From Porphyromonadaceae bacterium UBA7048 (GTDB lineage Bacteria > Bacteroidota > Bacteroidia > Bacteroidales > Muribaculaceae): DNA of 35,631 nt. Positions 15,341 to 24,691 of this stretch are shown piece by piece (the first letter of the stretch is position 1; every line of letters starts with the position of its first letter). Made by a program: the position numbers and the translations under genes. Location of the stretch: the NCBI GenBank assembly GCA_002493945.1, contig DLAL01000004.1:1-35631 (forward strand), read 5' to 3'. The notes beneath the pieces are model-generated. The model did not search any database and had not been told where the DNA came from. It saw only the letters and a program-made list of their open reading frames with translations.

Positions 15341-17146
15341 TTGAACACAACAGACAGAATACGGCTCATTGAGCGTGTCAGGGAACTGAAGGGCCTGAGC
15401 GATGACGACCGCGCCGCCCTGCTCGGACTTCTCGGCGAGAGCAAGACGTACGGGCTCGTGTGGGAGGACAAGCCCGAGGAGACGGAGACTCGCCTCCGCA
15501 CCGAGCTGCCCGTCCTGAAGGAGGTCAGGAGCCGCGCCATCGTGTCGGCCAAGGCCGATGCGCCCGACCATATGCTCATCGAGGGTGACAACCTCGAGGC
15601 TCTGACCGCCCTGACGTACACGCACGAAGGCCGGATTGATGTGATATATATCGACCCGCCCTACAATACGGGCAACCGCGACTTCATATACAACGATTCG
15701 TATGTCGACATCGAGGACAGCTACCGTCACTCGAAGTGGCTGTCGTTCATGGCCCGCAGGCTCCGCATAGCCCGGCGCCTGCTGTCTGACCGCGGCGTCA
15801 TCTTCATTTCGATTGACGACAACGAGTACGCCAACCTCCGGCTGCTCTGCGACGAGATATTCTCCGAACGGCTCTGTCTGGGCGATATGATACGCATCAC
15901 CACCAGGCGTGTGAAAGGCGACGCCCGGAATATCAATATCATCCATGACCACGTGCTGACCTACGCCAAGTCGGCCGACTTCCGTCTACGCCACAGGACG
16001 AAAGAGGACTACTCCATCTACGACCTCGAGGACGAATATGTGGCCGAGCGCGGGCGGCATCTGATAAGGCCGCTCGACAACGGAAGCATAAGCTACTCGA
16101 CCAGGAGCGACTATGTCATCACGGCGCCCGACGGAACTCCGATAGTGGCCGGCGGCGACCCGGAGGCGCGGGCGAGGCGTATCGCCGGAAAAGCCAACAG
16201 CAAGGACTGGTGCTTCCGCTGGAGCGAGGAGAAGTTCAGGTGGGGACTCGAAAACGGTTTCATCGTCTTCAGGCAGAACAGAAGCGGCACCTGGCGCTGC
16301 TACTTCAAGATATACCAGTTTGTGGACAACAAGCTGCAGTCGACCGTGAAGTACGACAACCAGACGAGCCTCATCGACGAGTGCTACAACAATCAGGGCA
16401 CGACGGAAATCAAGAATATCCTTCCCGGCAACAATACCTTCACGTATCCCAAACCGCTGAGTTTGCTCCGGACTCTCGTGGGGCTGTGCCCCGACGATGC
16501 CCTCATCCTCGACTTCTTCGCAGGCTCGGGGACGACGCTCCATGCCGTGATGCAGCTCAACGCAGAGGACGGTGGCACGCGCCGCTGCATCCTCTGCACC
16601 AACAACGAGAACGGCATATGCGAGAATGTGACCTACGAGCGCAACCGCCGTGTCATCGAGGGCTACACCAGACCCGGCGGCGAGACAGTAGAAGGACTCG
16701 GCGGCAACAGCCTGCGCTACTATCGCACGGACTTCGTCGGACGCCGGCGCACGCCTCAGAATATGCGCAGGCTCATGCTCCTGGCATCGGACATGCTGTG
16801 CGTCAAGGAGAATCTCTACACGGAGCGCGATACGTTCGCCGGCATGCCGACCCTCGCGAACGGCTTCCGCTATTTCTCAGACGGCCGTAAGGAGATGCTC
16901 ATCATCTACAACGAAGACGCCGTGTACGCCATCACCGACGCCCTCGAAAGGATGGACGTCGTCGCGCCCGTCATCGTCTACGTATTCTCGCCGGGCAGTG
17001 ACCCCTGGAGCGCGGAGTTCGCGAACGTGAGCGACAAAGTGCGCCTCACAGCCCTGCCGGCAGCCATCTACAATGCTTACAAACGCGTACTGCCCCCTGC
17101 CGGGACAATATCGCTGAACGACAACAAGGAAGAAGGAGAGGAATGA
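15341..17146 (+). CDS. mod: Type III restriction-modification methylase (Mod)
   Basis: This is a beta-class adenine-N6 DNA methyltransferase and specificity subunit. The catalytic motif IV DPPYNTG is at residues 105-111. The SAM-binding motif I DFFAGSGTT is at about 391-399, in the beta-class order. The intervening region (about 185-360) would hold the target-recognition domain. The start is TTG at 15341, because an in-frame stop lies immediately upstream and the N-terminus (NTTDRIRLIERVRELKGLS) is typical. At 601 residues it has normal length. The stop overlaps the res start by four bases (ATGA). No simple-sequence repeat of the phase-variable mod kind is visible. Confidence 0.93.
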   Translation: MNTTDRIRLIERVRELKGLSDDDRAALLGLLGESKTYGLVWEDKPEETETRLRTELPVLKEVRSRAIVSAKADAPDHMLIEGDNLEALTALTYTHEGRIDVIYIDPPYNTGNRDFIYNDSYVDIEDSYRHSKWLSFMARRLRIARRLLSDRGVIFISIDDNEYANLRLLCDEIFSERLCLGDMIRITTRRVKGDARNINIIHDHVLTYAKSADFRLRHRTKEDYSIYDLEDEYVAERGRHLIRPLDNGSISYSTRSDYVITAPDGTPIVAGGDPEARARRIAGKANSKDWCFRWSEEKFRWGLENGFIVFRQNRSGTWRCYFKIYQFVDNKLQSTVKYDNQTSLIDECYNNQGTTEIKNILPGNNTFTYPKPLSLLRTLVGLCPDDALILDFFAGSGTTLHAVMQLNAEDGGTRRCILCTNNENGICENVTYERNRRVIEGYTRPGGETVEGLGGNSLRYYRTDFVGRRRTPQNMRRLMLLASDMLCVKENLYTERDTFAGMPTLANGFRYFSDGRKEMLIIYNEDAVYAITDALERMDVVAPVIVYVFSPGSDPWSAEFANVSDKVRLTALPAAIYNAYKRVLPPAGTISLNDNKEEGEE

Positions 17147-19527
17147 AAGACTTAAGATATCAACAGGACGCAATAAAAGAACTGACCGAAAAAGTGGTCG
17201 GACTTCTCAATGAAGGCGGCTCGCGCCGTAAGGTGGTATTCGAGGCACCCACAGGTTCGGGCAAGACCGTCATGGTCTGTCAGGCCCTGGCCGACATCGT
17301 CAGCACACTGAAGTCTGACGGAGCCAACCGCTACGAGGAAGCGGCTTTCATATGGTTCGCGCCGCGCAAGCTCCATCTGCAGAGCTATATGCGGCTGAAA
17401 GGCGCCTTCGCCGACGGACGCGAGCTGCATCCGGTGATTTTCGATGACCTCGAGCAGAGTGAGGGCATACAGCCCGGCGAGATTCTTTTCGTGAACTGGG
17501 AGAGCGTCAACAAATCGAAGAACATCATGGTGCGCGACAGCGAGGCCAACGCGTCGCTCTACGAGATATGCCGGCGCACGCGTGAGCGAAACGGCCTGCC
17601 CGTAATCGCCGTCATCGACGAAGAACATATGTTCTGGTCGAAAACGGCCGATAAATCAGCCGCCGTCCTTGACCGCATAAACCCTGCTGTGGAAATCCGT
17701 ATATCGGCCACTCCAAAGACTGTCCGCTTCGACGAAAAAGTTCGAGTGAAGCGCTTAGATGTCATCGAGGCCGAAATGATTAAACGCGAAGTCGTCCTCA
17801 ACCCCGACCTTGCAAGCGGCATCGCAGACGACACGGCGCTCAACAATCATCTGATGGCGCTGGCACTCGACAAGCGCGAGCGGCTGGCTCAGGCTTACAG
17901 CCGACTCGGCATCTCCATCAATCCGCTGCTGCTCATTCAGCTCCCGAACGACCAGAAGGAAACCATGACAGCCGAGGACAATGCCATAGCGGAGTTTGTC
18001 AGACAGCATCTCCGATCGAGAGATATCACCGTCGATAACGGACGCCTCGCCGTATGGCTCGCAGGTGAGAAACACAACCTCGAAGGACTCGAGCAGCCCG
18101 ACAACATGGTGCGCGTACTCCTTTTCAAGGAAGCGATAGCTCTGGGATGGGACTGTCCGCGCGCAGCGGTACTGCTGATTTTCCGCAAACTGTCGAGCGA
18201 CGAATTCACCATTCAGACCGTCGGGCGCATACTCCGCATGCCCCAGCAACACTACTACACCGACGACCGGCTGAATATAGGATACGTCTACACCGACATA
18301 GCCCGGGAGAAAATCAACATAGTCGCCGCCGATGCCGACTACATCCGCAAGTCAGGCATCACGGCAGTGCGCCGCCCTGACCTCACCGACGTAGAACTTC
18401 AATCGGTATACACCGACCGCCCCAACGATACGCGCAACTACTTCGGTCCTGACTTCCGTCGGATTCTCTACAAGGAGAGCGAGCGCTTCTGGGACGTGGA
18501 GCAGGCAAAAGGAAGTCTCTTCAGCCTCGCCGAACTGGCAGCTCTGACCGGCGACGACTGTCCGCCGGAGAATCTGCCCGACAGCGATGACTCACGCATT
18601 GCCGAGAACCGTCGACGCGTGTCAGCCACACTCCGTCTGGATGTGCCTAACGTGAATATCCCCATCCCTAAGGACATCCATTTCCAGAACGAGATGCAGA
18701 CCATCGATGTGGCTAACCAAAGCGTGAAGTTCGCGCGCACGGCAGCCGAAATCGACCGCGTATTCATCAGCGAAATAGCCAAATACGTATCCGCCTTTGA
18801 GAGCCGTAGCAACGCCGCCGACAAGCTGGGGGGCTATCTGCTGGAGACTCTTGCCGACTTTTTCGGCATATTCGACACCGACGCCAAGAAAGTATTCCTC
18901 TACCACCTCAACCGTCCGAAGTTCGACCGACTGCTCCGCGGCGCCGTCGAGCGCTACATCAGCTTGCGGCAGGTCAAGCGTCAGAAAGCCGCCGGACGCG
19001 CCATGAAGCAGTTCGTGTGGCGCCTTCCCGACGAACGCGTCTACGACGATGACACGCACACCGTCATGTATGCACCGACACATGCGCTCCAGCCGTTCGC
19101 CATGCTCAATTCAGCTTCTGCCACCGAGCGCGAGTTCGCCGCTATGCTCGAAGCGAACGCCGAGTACATCGACTGGTGGTATAAGAACGGCGACAAAGGC
19201 TGCCTGCACTTCGCCGTGGAGTATGCCGACGGCACAGGCGCGAAGCATGCGTTCTATGTCGATTTCATCATCCGTCTGAAGAACGGAAAGATCATGCTCT
19301 TCGACACTAAGACCGCAGGGAGCGAACCTCTTGCGGCGCATCTGAAGCACAACGCCCTCATCGCCTATATCAACGGATGCAACGCCTGTGGCGAGAATCT
19401 CGCCGGCGGTGTCATCATCCGCGACGGCATGAACTGGCTGTGGTCGCGCTGCACCATCGACAACACCATCGACCACGAAGGCTGGGACACTCTCGACCTA
19501 AGGCGTGAGAACGGACAGACACTTTAA
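17143..19527 (+). CDS. res: Type III restriction enzyme subunit (Res), helicase-nuclease
   Basis: This 794-residue SF2 ATPase translocates or diffuses along DNA with Mod and cuts near unmethylated sites. Walker A is at 35-42 (APTGSGKT) and a DEEH variant of the DExH box at 159-162. Motif III ISATPK is at 188-192, and motif VI QTVGRILRMPQ (about 360) completes the helicase. The C-terminus has a PD-(D/E)xK-type nuclease pattern: D707 in FYVDF, then D721-T-K723. All key residues are present and the frame is open, so the system should be active. It is shorter than many Res proteins (about 900 or more residues). Translation is coupled to mod through a four-base overlap. Confidence 0.92.
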   Translation: MKDLRYQQDAIKELTEKVVGLLNEGGSRRKVVFEAPTGSGKTVMVCQALADIVSTLKSDGANRYEEAAFIWFAPRKLHLQSYMRLKGAFADGRELHPVIFDDLEQSEGIQPGEILFVNWESVNKSKNIMVRDSEANASLYEICRRTRERNGLPVIAVIDEEHMFWSKTADKSAAVLDRINPAVEIRISATPKTVRFDEKVRVKRLDVIEAEMIKREVVLNPDLASGIADDTALNNHLMALALDKRERLAQAYSRLGISINPLLLIQLPNDQKETMTAEDNAIAEFVRQHLRSRDITVDNGRLAVWLAGEKHNLEGLEQPDNMVRVLLFKEAIALGWDCPRAAVLLIFRKLSSDEFTIQTVGRILRMPQQHYYTDDRLNIGYVYTDIAREKINIVAADADYIRKSGITAVRRPDLTDVELQSVYTDRPNDTRNYFGPDFRRILYKESERFWDVEQAKGSLFSLAELAALTGDDCPPENLPDSDDSRIAENRRRVSATLRLDVPNVNIPIPKDIHFQNEMQTIDVANQSVKFARTAAEIDRVFISEIAKYVSAFESRSNAADKLGGYLLETLADFFGIFDTDAKKVFLYHLNRPKFDRLLRGAVERYISLRQVKRQKAAGRAMKQFVWRLPDERVYDDDTHTVMYAPTHALQPFAMLNSASATEREFAAMLEANAEYIDWWYKNGDKGCLHFAVEYADGTGAKHAFYVDFIIRLKNGKIMLFDTKTAGSEPLAAHLKHNALIAYINGCNACGENLAGGVIIRDGMNWLWSRCTIDNTIDHEGWDTLDLRRENGQTL

Positions 19528-19540
19528 TTTGTTTTCGAAT

Positions 19541-20320
19541 ATGAAAATCCGGACTGTTTTCTTCGACATTGACGGTACTCTGGTGAGTTTCGCCACGCAT
19601 CGGGTGCCCGAGTCGACGCTTGAAGCGCTCGCGGAGTTGCGCCGGCGCGGCGTGGAAGTCGTCATCGCCACAGGCCGCGGAGCCGAACCTATCGACGAGA
19701 TACGCCATGTGCCGTACTCGGCCATCATCGGTCTGAACGGCTCGGAATGTGTGCTTGACGACGGCCGTATGCTGTTCCGCCACACCATTCCCGAAGAGCT
19801 CTTCGAGCGGGTGCTTGATGCCGGAGAGCGGCACGGATTCGCCGTCGCGGCGAAGTTCAGAGCCGGATTCGTAGTGACACGCGTGACACCTCGCGTGCAG
19901 GCCATGGCCGAGCGAGTGGCGCTGCCCTGCCCTCTGACGGGCGACCTGCGCGAGCTGTACCGCAGTGAATCCACGGGGCAGATGTGCATCTATGCCGACG
20001 CGGAGACCGAGCGACGGGTGATGGCCGGACTTCCCGGACTGTGTTCGTCGCGCTGGTGCGACATCTTCGCAGACATCAATCTCGCCGAGGTGAACAAGGG
20101 GACGGGCATCCGCGACTATCTGGCATACCGGGGCTACGACATGGCAGAGTCTATGTCGTTCGGCGACGGAGGCAACGACATCCCGATGTTCCGCAGCACA
20201 GGACTCTCCGTCGCCATGGGCAATGCGTCTGACGATGTGAAGGCCGTCGCCGACTACGTGACGGCAGGAGTCGACGATGACGGCGTCCGCGCCGCCCTGA
20301 CCCACTTCGGCGTCATATAG
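19541..20320 (+). CDS. HAD superfamily IIB (Cof-type) phosphatase
   Basis: This 259-residue hydrolase is probably a phosphatase for sugar phosphates or similar small metabolites. The catalytic pair D9/D11 is in FFDIDGTL, motif II Thr44 in ATGRG, the motif III Lys in NKGTGI (about 185), and the acidic motif GDGGND at 208-213. The C2-type cap between motifs II and III is typical of the Cof family. The ATG at 19541 directly begins the beta-strand before motif I. Its stop overlaps by eight bases the convergent end of the arsenic operon. It is the last high-GC gene before that low-GC block. Confidence 0.92.
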   Translation: MKIRTVFFDIDGTLVSFATHRVPESTLEALAELRRRGVEVVIATGRGAEPIDEIRHVPYSAIIGLNGSECVLDDGRMLFRHTIPEELFERVLDAGERHGFAVAAKFRAGFVVTRVTPRVQAMAERVALPCPLTGDLRELYRSESTGQMCIYADAETERRVMAGLPGLCSSRWCDIFADINLAEVNKGTGIRDYLAYRGYDMAESMSFGDGGNDIPMFRSTGLSVAMGNASDDVKAVADYVTAGVDDDGVRAALTHFGVI

Positions 20321-21263
20321 CCGCAACGGCGTAAAGCGGAATGTTGGTCATCCACGATTCAAAAACGTTGAAAAGATAACCGGATATGACAGCGGTAAGG
20401 AATATTACGGCGACAATCATAGCTACCAGTTTTTTCTTGAATATGCTTGCAAGCATCGACATTTCGGGGATTGCCATGCCTGCGCCACCAATAACGAGTG
20501 CTATAACGGCCCCTATACTCATGCCTTTGCCCATTAATGCAACACCGATAGGAATTGCGGTTTCTGCACGGATATAAAGAGGTACACCGATGATAGCGGC
20601 GATAGGTACAGCAAACGGATTATCCGGTCCCGCGATTTTCAAAACCCAATCGCTCGGCATATACCCGTATATGGCCGCTCCCAATGCAACGCCGATGATA
20701 AGATACCATATGATCGGCCGAAGCGTGTCCCACCCGGCACGAAGTGCTATTGCTATTTTTTGGATCCACGGGAGTTTTTTGGGTTCAATAGGCTTCTCAC
20801 TTGTTGAACAACAGGACTGTTTTTTCAATCTCACGTTTCTGATATATTTCTTAGCATCGACTTTTTGTAATCCCCACCCAAAGAATACAGCGCACAAGAA
20901 AGCAACCACCAAATAAATAAGCATAGCTTTGATTCCAACTAATGCGCCTAACATCGCTATTATAATTGGGTTAAGCAACGGCGAGGCAATAAGGAAAGAC
21001 ATCGTTGCACCAAACGGTACACCGGCATTAAGAAATCCTACCGTCACAGGCAGCGTGGAACAGGCACAGAATGGAGTGAGCGCACCGAATCCGGCAGCTA
21101 TTACATTTCCGAAGAAGCCTGCCTTTTCGATTTTCATGCTGATTTTTTCCTGTGGAATATACATCAGTATAATTTCAACAATAGCAGCAATCACGATGAA
21201 CAATACGACAAGTTCAACCGTGATGTAGCAGAAATACCAAAGGGTGTCGAGTAGAATGTTCAT
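20313..21263 (-). CDS. DUF318/ArsP-type permease
   Basis: This 316-residue inner-membrane transporter has about eight hydrophobic segments in two halves. The first half has the family CxC signature at C66/C68 (TPFCACSTLPVTVGFLNAGV). ASPLLNP and the paired AETAIPIGVALMGKG and GGAGMAIPEMSML complete the pseudo-symmetric motif set. A cytoplasmic loop near residue 150 has QSCCSTSEKP, a vicinal cysteine pair. Some members of this superfamily export trivalent methyl- or aryl-arsenicals. It is the last gene of the arsenic operon, with the ArsC stop and its start overlapping by four bases. The substrate is inferred from context. Confidence 0.85.
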   Translation of the reverse strand: MNILLDTLWYFCYITVELVVLFIVIAAIVEIILMYIPQEKISMKIEKAGFFGNVIAAGFGALTPFCACSTLPVTVGFLNAGVPFGATMSFLIASPLLNPIIIAMLGALVGIKAMLIYLVVAFLCAVFFGWGLQKVDAKKYIRNVRLKKQSCCSTSEKPIEPKKLPWIQKIAIALRAGWDTLRPIIWYLIIGVALGAAIYGYMPSDWVLKIAGPDNPFAVPIAAIIGVPLYIRAETAIPIGVALMGKGMSIGAVIALVIGGAGMAIPEMSMLASIFKKKLVAMIVAVIFLTAVISGYLFNVFESWMTNIPLYAVAAI

Positions 21264-21676
21264 TTCAAATTGTCATTATAGAATTGTTCAAACCTACTTT
21301 TTATCTCATCGCGCACCCGGCGAAATTCTGCCATAACAAATTCTTCTGAGCCGATCGCATCGGATGGATCATCAAAACCGATATGAATGCGATGCTTTAC
21401 ATTGCCGACAAAGGTTGGACAACTCTCGTTGGCTCCGCCGCATACGGTTATCACATAATCCCATGCCTCTTGGAGGTATTCCTCCACATTGTGCGGCGTA
21501 TGGCCGCAGATATCGATGCCTTTCTCATGCATGGCTTTGACAGCAAGTAGATTGACCTTCTCTGCAGGTTTCGTACCTGCGGAGAATACTTCCAAATTCG
21601 GGTCAAACGATTGGAGAAAACCATGCGCCATCTGACTGCGGCAACTGTTGCCTGTACATAGAATCAATATTTTCAT
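21260..21676 (-). CDS. arsC: Arsenate reductase ArsC, thioredoxin-coupled type
   Basis: It reduces arsenate to arsenite through a cysteine triad related to low-molecular-weight tyrosine phosphatases. The P-loop nucleophile is C7 in LCTGNSCRS. The resolving pair is C79 and C86 in VCGGANESCP with the seven-residue separation of Staphylococcus/Bacillus ArsC. GFDDPSDA and FRRVRDEI are also conserved. The ATG at 21676 gives a standard 138-residue enzyme; starts further upstream (21682 or 21712) would run toward or into the upstream permease. Thioredoxin or the small thioredoxin-fold protein in the same operon could supply electrons. Confidence 0.93.
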   Translation of the reverse strand: MKILILCTGNSCRSQMAHGFLQSFDPNLEVFSAGTKPAEKVNLLAVKAMHEKGIDICGHTPHNVEEYLQEAWDYVITVCGGANESCPTFVGNVKHRIHIGFDDPSDAIGSEEFVMAEFRRVRDEIKSRFEQFYNDNLK

Positions 21677-21687
21677 CCTCATTCGAT

Positions 21688-23028
21688 TTAGAAGAAATAA
21701 CCGTAAACCCATCCGGAAATGGTAGCCATGACGATTACAAGGGCTACATATATCACTGTTTTCTTCGTTCCCATCACACTACGTATTACAAGCATATTCG
21801 GAAGCGACAGTGAGGGTCCGGCAAGCAGCAGGGCAAGAGCGGGGCCTTTACCCATGCCGGATGCAAGCAATCCCTGAATAATCGGCACTTCGGTGAGAGT
21901 AGCGAAATACATGAACGCACCTGTGAAACTTGCAAAGAAGTTTGACAGTAATGAATTGCCGCCGACAGCCCATTCAACCCAACTGTTGGGAATGATACCG
22001 GGTAACTCTATTCCGTCATGCGTTGAGCCAAGCAGAAATCCCGCTGTCAATACTCCGACTGCAAGCAACGGCAGTATCAGTTTGGCGAATCCCCATGAAG
22101 ACAACGCCCACTCCCTGTTTTCACCATCGTTTTTGTCGCATAACAATATGATGGCAAGCACAGCGACAGAAACTATCATCGGCACAAGGGGAGCCAGTTT
22201 TGCATCGGGAATGAAAACATTGGCAACAAAAGCTGAAATAGCAACGGCAACAGCTCCGAGAATAATCCATCGGGCTTTAAGATGGAGTATTTTCACAAGC
22301 ATCACACACAAACCTATTGCAAGGCCAGATGTTATCCACCATTTAGCCACGTAGATTGCAGCCCAGACGCCACGGTCTATTGTCGCAGGTGCGCCCCAGT
22401 TGGCAAACACAAGGATTGCCACGAGAGTAAAGAAAAACACTGCCGTCTGCCAAAGCGGGCGTTTTTCCGGTGGTGGTACGATATTCATCTGTGCCGCCTC
22501 TTTATCCCGTTCTTCCTTACGGAAGATGAACGACATAACAAGACCGATTACCACAGCGAACGTAACGGCACCGATGATGCGTGCAAGTCCCATTTCCAGT
22601 CCGAGAATACGGGCTGTGAGGATTATCGAGAGTATGCTGATGGCGGGACCGGAATATAGAAACGCTATTGCCGGACCAAGACCTGCACCACGTTTATATA
22701 TGCTGGTGAACAACGGGAGAATAGTGCATGAGCACACGGCAAGGATACCTCCCGATATTGACGCAACGGTATAAGACACCCATTTCTTTGCATTTGCACC
22801 GAAATATTTTAACACAGCTCCCTGACTTACGAACACCGCAATTACACCGGCTATAAAGAACGCCGGGAGAAGACAGAGTACGATATGCTCACGGGCATAC
22901 CACTTGGCAAGGTCAAGTGTGGAGTGTATCGCTGTCAGCAGGGTTTCACTGTTGACGGGCATGAAGAACGGTGCCAGAAATATGACAACTGTCCATATCA
23001 GAAATTTGACTTCCTTTCTTGTGTCCAT
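21688..23028 (-). CDS. Large DUF318-family permease (arsenic efflux candidate)
   Basis: This 446-residue polytopic inner-membrane protein is the longer relative of the permease at 20313-21263. The CxC signature is at C99/C101 (GGILAVCSCTILPLFTSIYKRG), with YSGPAISILSIILT in the first half. The second half shows FMYFATLTEVPIIQ and LLAGPSLSLPNMLVI. An extra hydrophobic middle block (about 195-320) separates the halves. Permeases of this kind commonly sit beside arsC and small thioredoxin-like proteins in Bacteroidota and are annotated as arsenic exporters. It probably moves arsenite out; the transported species is inferred. Confidence 0.85.
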   Translation of the reverse strand: MDTRKEVKFLIWTVVIFLAPFFMPVNSETLLTAIHSTLDLAKWYAREHIVLCLLPAFFIAGVIAVFVSQGAVLKYFGANAKKWVSYTVASISGGILAVCSCTILPLFTSIYKRGAGLGPAIAFLYSGPAISILSIILTARILGLEMGLARIIGAVTFAVVIGLVMSFIFRKEERDKEAAQMNIVPPPEKRPLWQTAVFFFTLVAILVFANWGAPATIDRGVWAAIYVAKWWITSGLAIGLCVMLVKILHLKARWIILGAVAVAISAFVANVFIPDAKLAPLVPMIVSVAVLAIILLCDKNDGENREWALSSWGFAKLILPLLAVGVLTAGFLLGSTHDGIELPGIIPNSWVEWAVGGNSLLSNFFASFTGAFMYFATLTEVPIIQGLLASGMGKGPALALLLAGPSLSLPNMLVIRSVMGTKKTVIYVALVIVMATISGWVYGYFF

Positions 23029-23050
23029 GACTGTACCGGTCGTGTTCAGA

Positions 23051-23473
23051 TTATATTCCGAGTGCCTTCTTCACTTCATCTGTCGTAGGAACATGTCCTT
23101 TGATTTTAACAGTCCCGTCAACGACCACTGCCGGTGTAGTCATTATGTTATAACTCATCATCTCGACTATATCCTCTATTTTGGAAAGTTTGACATCTAA
23201 GTCGTTCTCAGCAATCACACGCCCGACCACATTGTAGGTCTGCTTGCACTTGGCACATCCGGGTCCGATGACAAGAACCTCGCTGACCTTTGTTCCGGGA
23301 GCCGAAGTACAGCATGTGGTTTCAGTGGATTCAGCCGATTCACCTGAGCAGCCGCACGACTGTACCGGTTTCATATCGTCTTCCACGATTATATTGCTGT
23401 TGCAGCAACAGCTTTTCTTTCTGGGTGCGAAAAGAGTTGACCAAAACCCTTTCTTTGATTCTTTTTTATCCAT
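23051..23473 (-). CDS. Small thioredoxin-fold redox protein with cysteine-rich N-terminus
   Basis: This 140-residue protein carries a redox-active disulfide domain (about 63-140) with C73-A-K-C76 in IGPGCAKCKQTY and the cis-proline segment MTTPAVVVDG. The N-terminal 60 residues form a charged tail with vicinal cysteines at 22-24 (SCCCNS), 40/42 (SCGCS) and 54/55 (TTCCTS). No signal peptide is seen, so it should be cytoplasmic. It may reduce ArsC or pass electrons to the CcdA-like protein upstream; the cysteine tail could bind arsenite. It could fill the ArsE role of arsEFG operons, but I am not sure of that equivalence. Confidence 0.82.
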   Translation of the reverse strand: MDKKESKKGFWSTLFAPRKKSCCCNSNIIVEDDMKPVQSCGCSGESAESTETTCCTSAPGTKVSEVLVIGPGCAKCKQTYNVVGRVIAENDLDVKLSKIEDIVEMMSYNIMTTPAVVVDGTVKIKGHVPTTDEVKKALGI

Positions 23474-23488
23474 GTTATTTTGTTTTTG

Positions 23489-24196
23489 TTATAAGTACAT
23501 CATTATGCAGTAATATACACCTGTCGCGATGAAAATGACGCTGACAATAATATTAAGCCATTTCTGGATGGTACGCAGTTTACCATAGAACTCGCCGACC
23601 TTTTCTACACTGAAAGCGAGAATCCACGCAACGGCAAGCACCGGGAGAGCAGTGGCGACAGCAAACAATACAGGCAAAAGCCACCCTGCACTTGCGGTCA
23701 CGGACATGGGTATGAGCATACCGAAGTAAAAAACACCACTCGTTGGGCAGAAAGCCATCGCAAAAAGAACGCCGAGCAGCAATGCTCCCCATCCCCCTTT
23801 TCTGGCAAGGCCTTCTCCGTTGCCGCCGAAACCAAACTGCGGCAGGTTGAGTCTATGTCCGAACAGCATGAATAGTCCGATAAGCAATAATAGTGGTCCG
23901 ATCAGCAACTCGCCCCATTTCCCTATCGCTTTTTGTATTCCGAACACACTTGCACCCTCTTTCAGAATTGAGATAAGGATAATGCCGAGAACTGTATAGG
24001 AGATTACACGACCGATGGTGTAAAGCACACCGTTTCGGAAAATGAGTCTGCGGCTCTCTATATCCTTGCTGATGTAGCCTATTGCGGCTATATTGGTAGC
24101 AAGCGGACACGGCGATATGGCAGTGAGCAATCCGAGTAGAAAGGCAGTCAGAGCCGGAGCGGTGCTGGTGTCAAGTAAAGTCTGTAACCAGTCCAT
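23489..24196 (-). CDS. ArsG/CcdA-like membrane protein
   Basis: This 235-residue six-helix protein belongs to the LysE/CcdA/DsbD-beta group. The two hallmark cysteines of thiol-electron carriers are present: C30 in the first helix (AISPCPLATN) and C150 in the fourth (MAFCPTSGVFYFG). Homologues next to ArsF-type lipoproteins are annotated as ArsG, an exporter of trivalent aminobenzyl arsenicals. The cysteine pair equally fits passing electrons across the inner membrane to the neighbouring lipoprotein. Its start overlaps the preceding stop at 24196, so the two are translated together. Confidence 0.83.
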   Translation of the reverse strand: MDWLQTLLDTSTAPALTAFLLGLLTAISPCPLATNIAAIGYISKDIESRRLIFRNGVLYTIGRVISYTVLGIILISILKEGASVFGIQKAIGKWGELLIGPLLLLIGLFMLFGHRLNLPQFGFGGNGEGLARKGGWGALLLGVLFAMAFCPTSGVFYFGMLIPMSVTASAGWLLPVLFAVATALPVLAVAWILAFSVEKVGEFYGKLRTIQKWLNIIVSVIFIATGVYYCIMMYL

Positions 24197-24621
24197 TATT
24201 TCAACGATTGCCGGATTTTGTCAGCAAGACCTTTTTTGAAGCCGTCCGGATTGTTACGGGCATTACCGAAGCCAAACTCAGTGAGGTTGTTACGGTTTTC
24301 CTTACCGTCTTTCCATTTGTTGACAAAGAGAGAAGACCATGTTACCTCGTACTTATCGGCAATTTTTTCTCCTTCCGGGGTAGAGATATCAACTGTCTTG
24401 AATACGACAGTACCGTTTTTCTGCTCGTTTGCAAAGAGTGTATTTACTACCTCTTTAGCATTTTTCTCGATAGCCATACAGGTGGCACAGCGTTGTTTGC
24501 CGTGGAAATATATCACTTCCACTCTATTCTTTTCAGGAGACTTTGCTGTGGCGGTATTCTCCCCGCTTCCGCACGACATCAGCCCTATTATAAGGGTGAG
24601 AAACATCAGTAACTTTTTCAT
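24196..24621 (-). CDS. ArsF-like thioredoxin-fold lipoprotein
   Basis: This 141-residue envelope protein has a lipoprotein signal ending LIIGLMSC (C17). The mature domain is thioredoxin-like, with the redox pair C45-A-T-C48 in YFHGKQRCATCMAIE. TPEGEKIADKYEVTWSSLFV follows, with valine-threonine in place of a clear cis-proline. Such proteins are named ArsF in arsEFG operons implicated in reducing nitro-aromatic arsenicals. The motif itself only shows a thiol-disulfide protein, and nothing here resembles a flavin nitroreductase. It overlaps arsG by one base and follows arsR by 70 bases. Confidence 0.83.
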   Translation of the reverse strand: MKKLLMFLTLIIGLMSCGSGENTATAKSPEKNRVEVIYFHGKQRCATCMAIEKNAKEVVNTLFANEQKNGTVVFKTVDISTPEGEKIADKYEVTWSSLFVNKWKDGKENRNNLTEFGFGNARNNPDGFKKGLADKIRQSLK

Positions 24622-24691
24622 GTGCTATACATATTGATTTTTTAATTGTTGTTTGCCGAATCACGAACATTTAAGACAAGAAAAATAGTGC

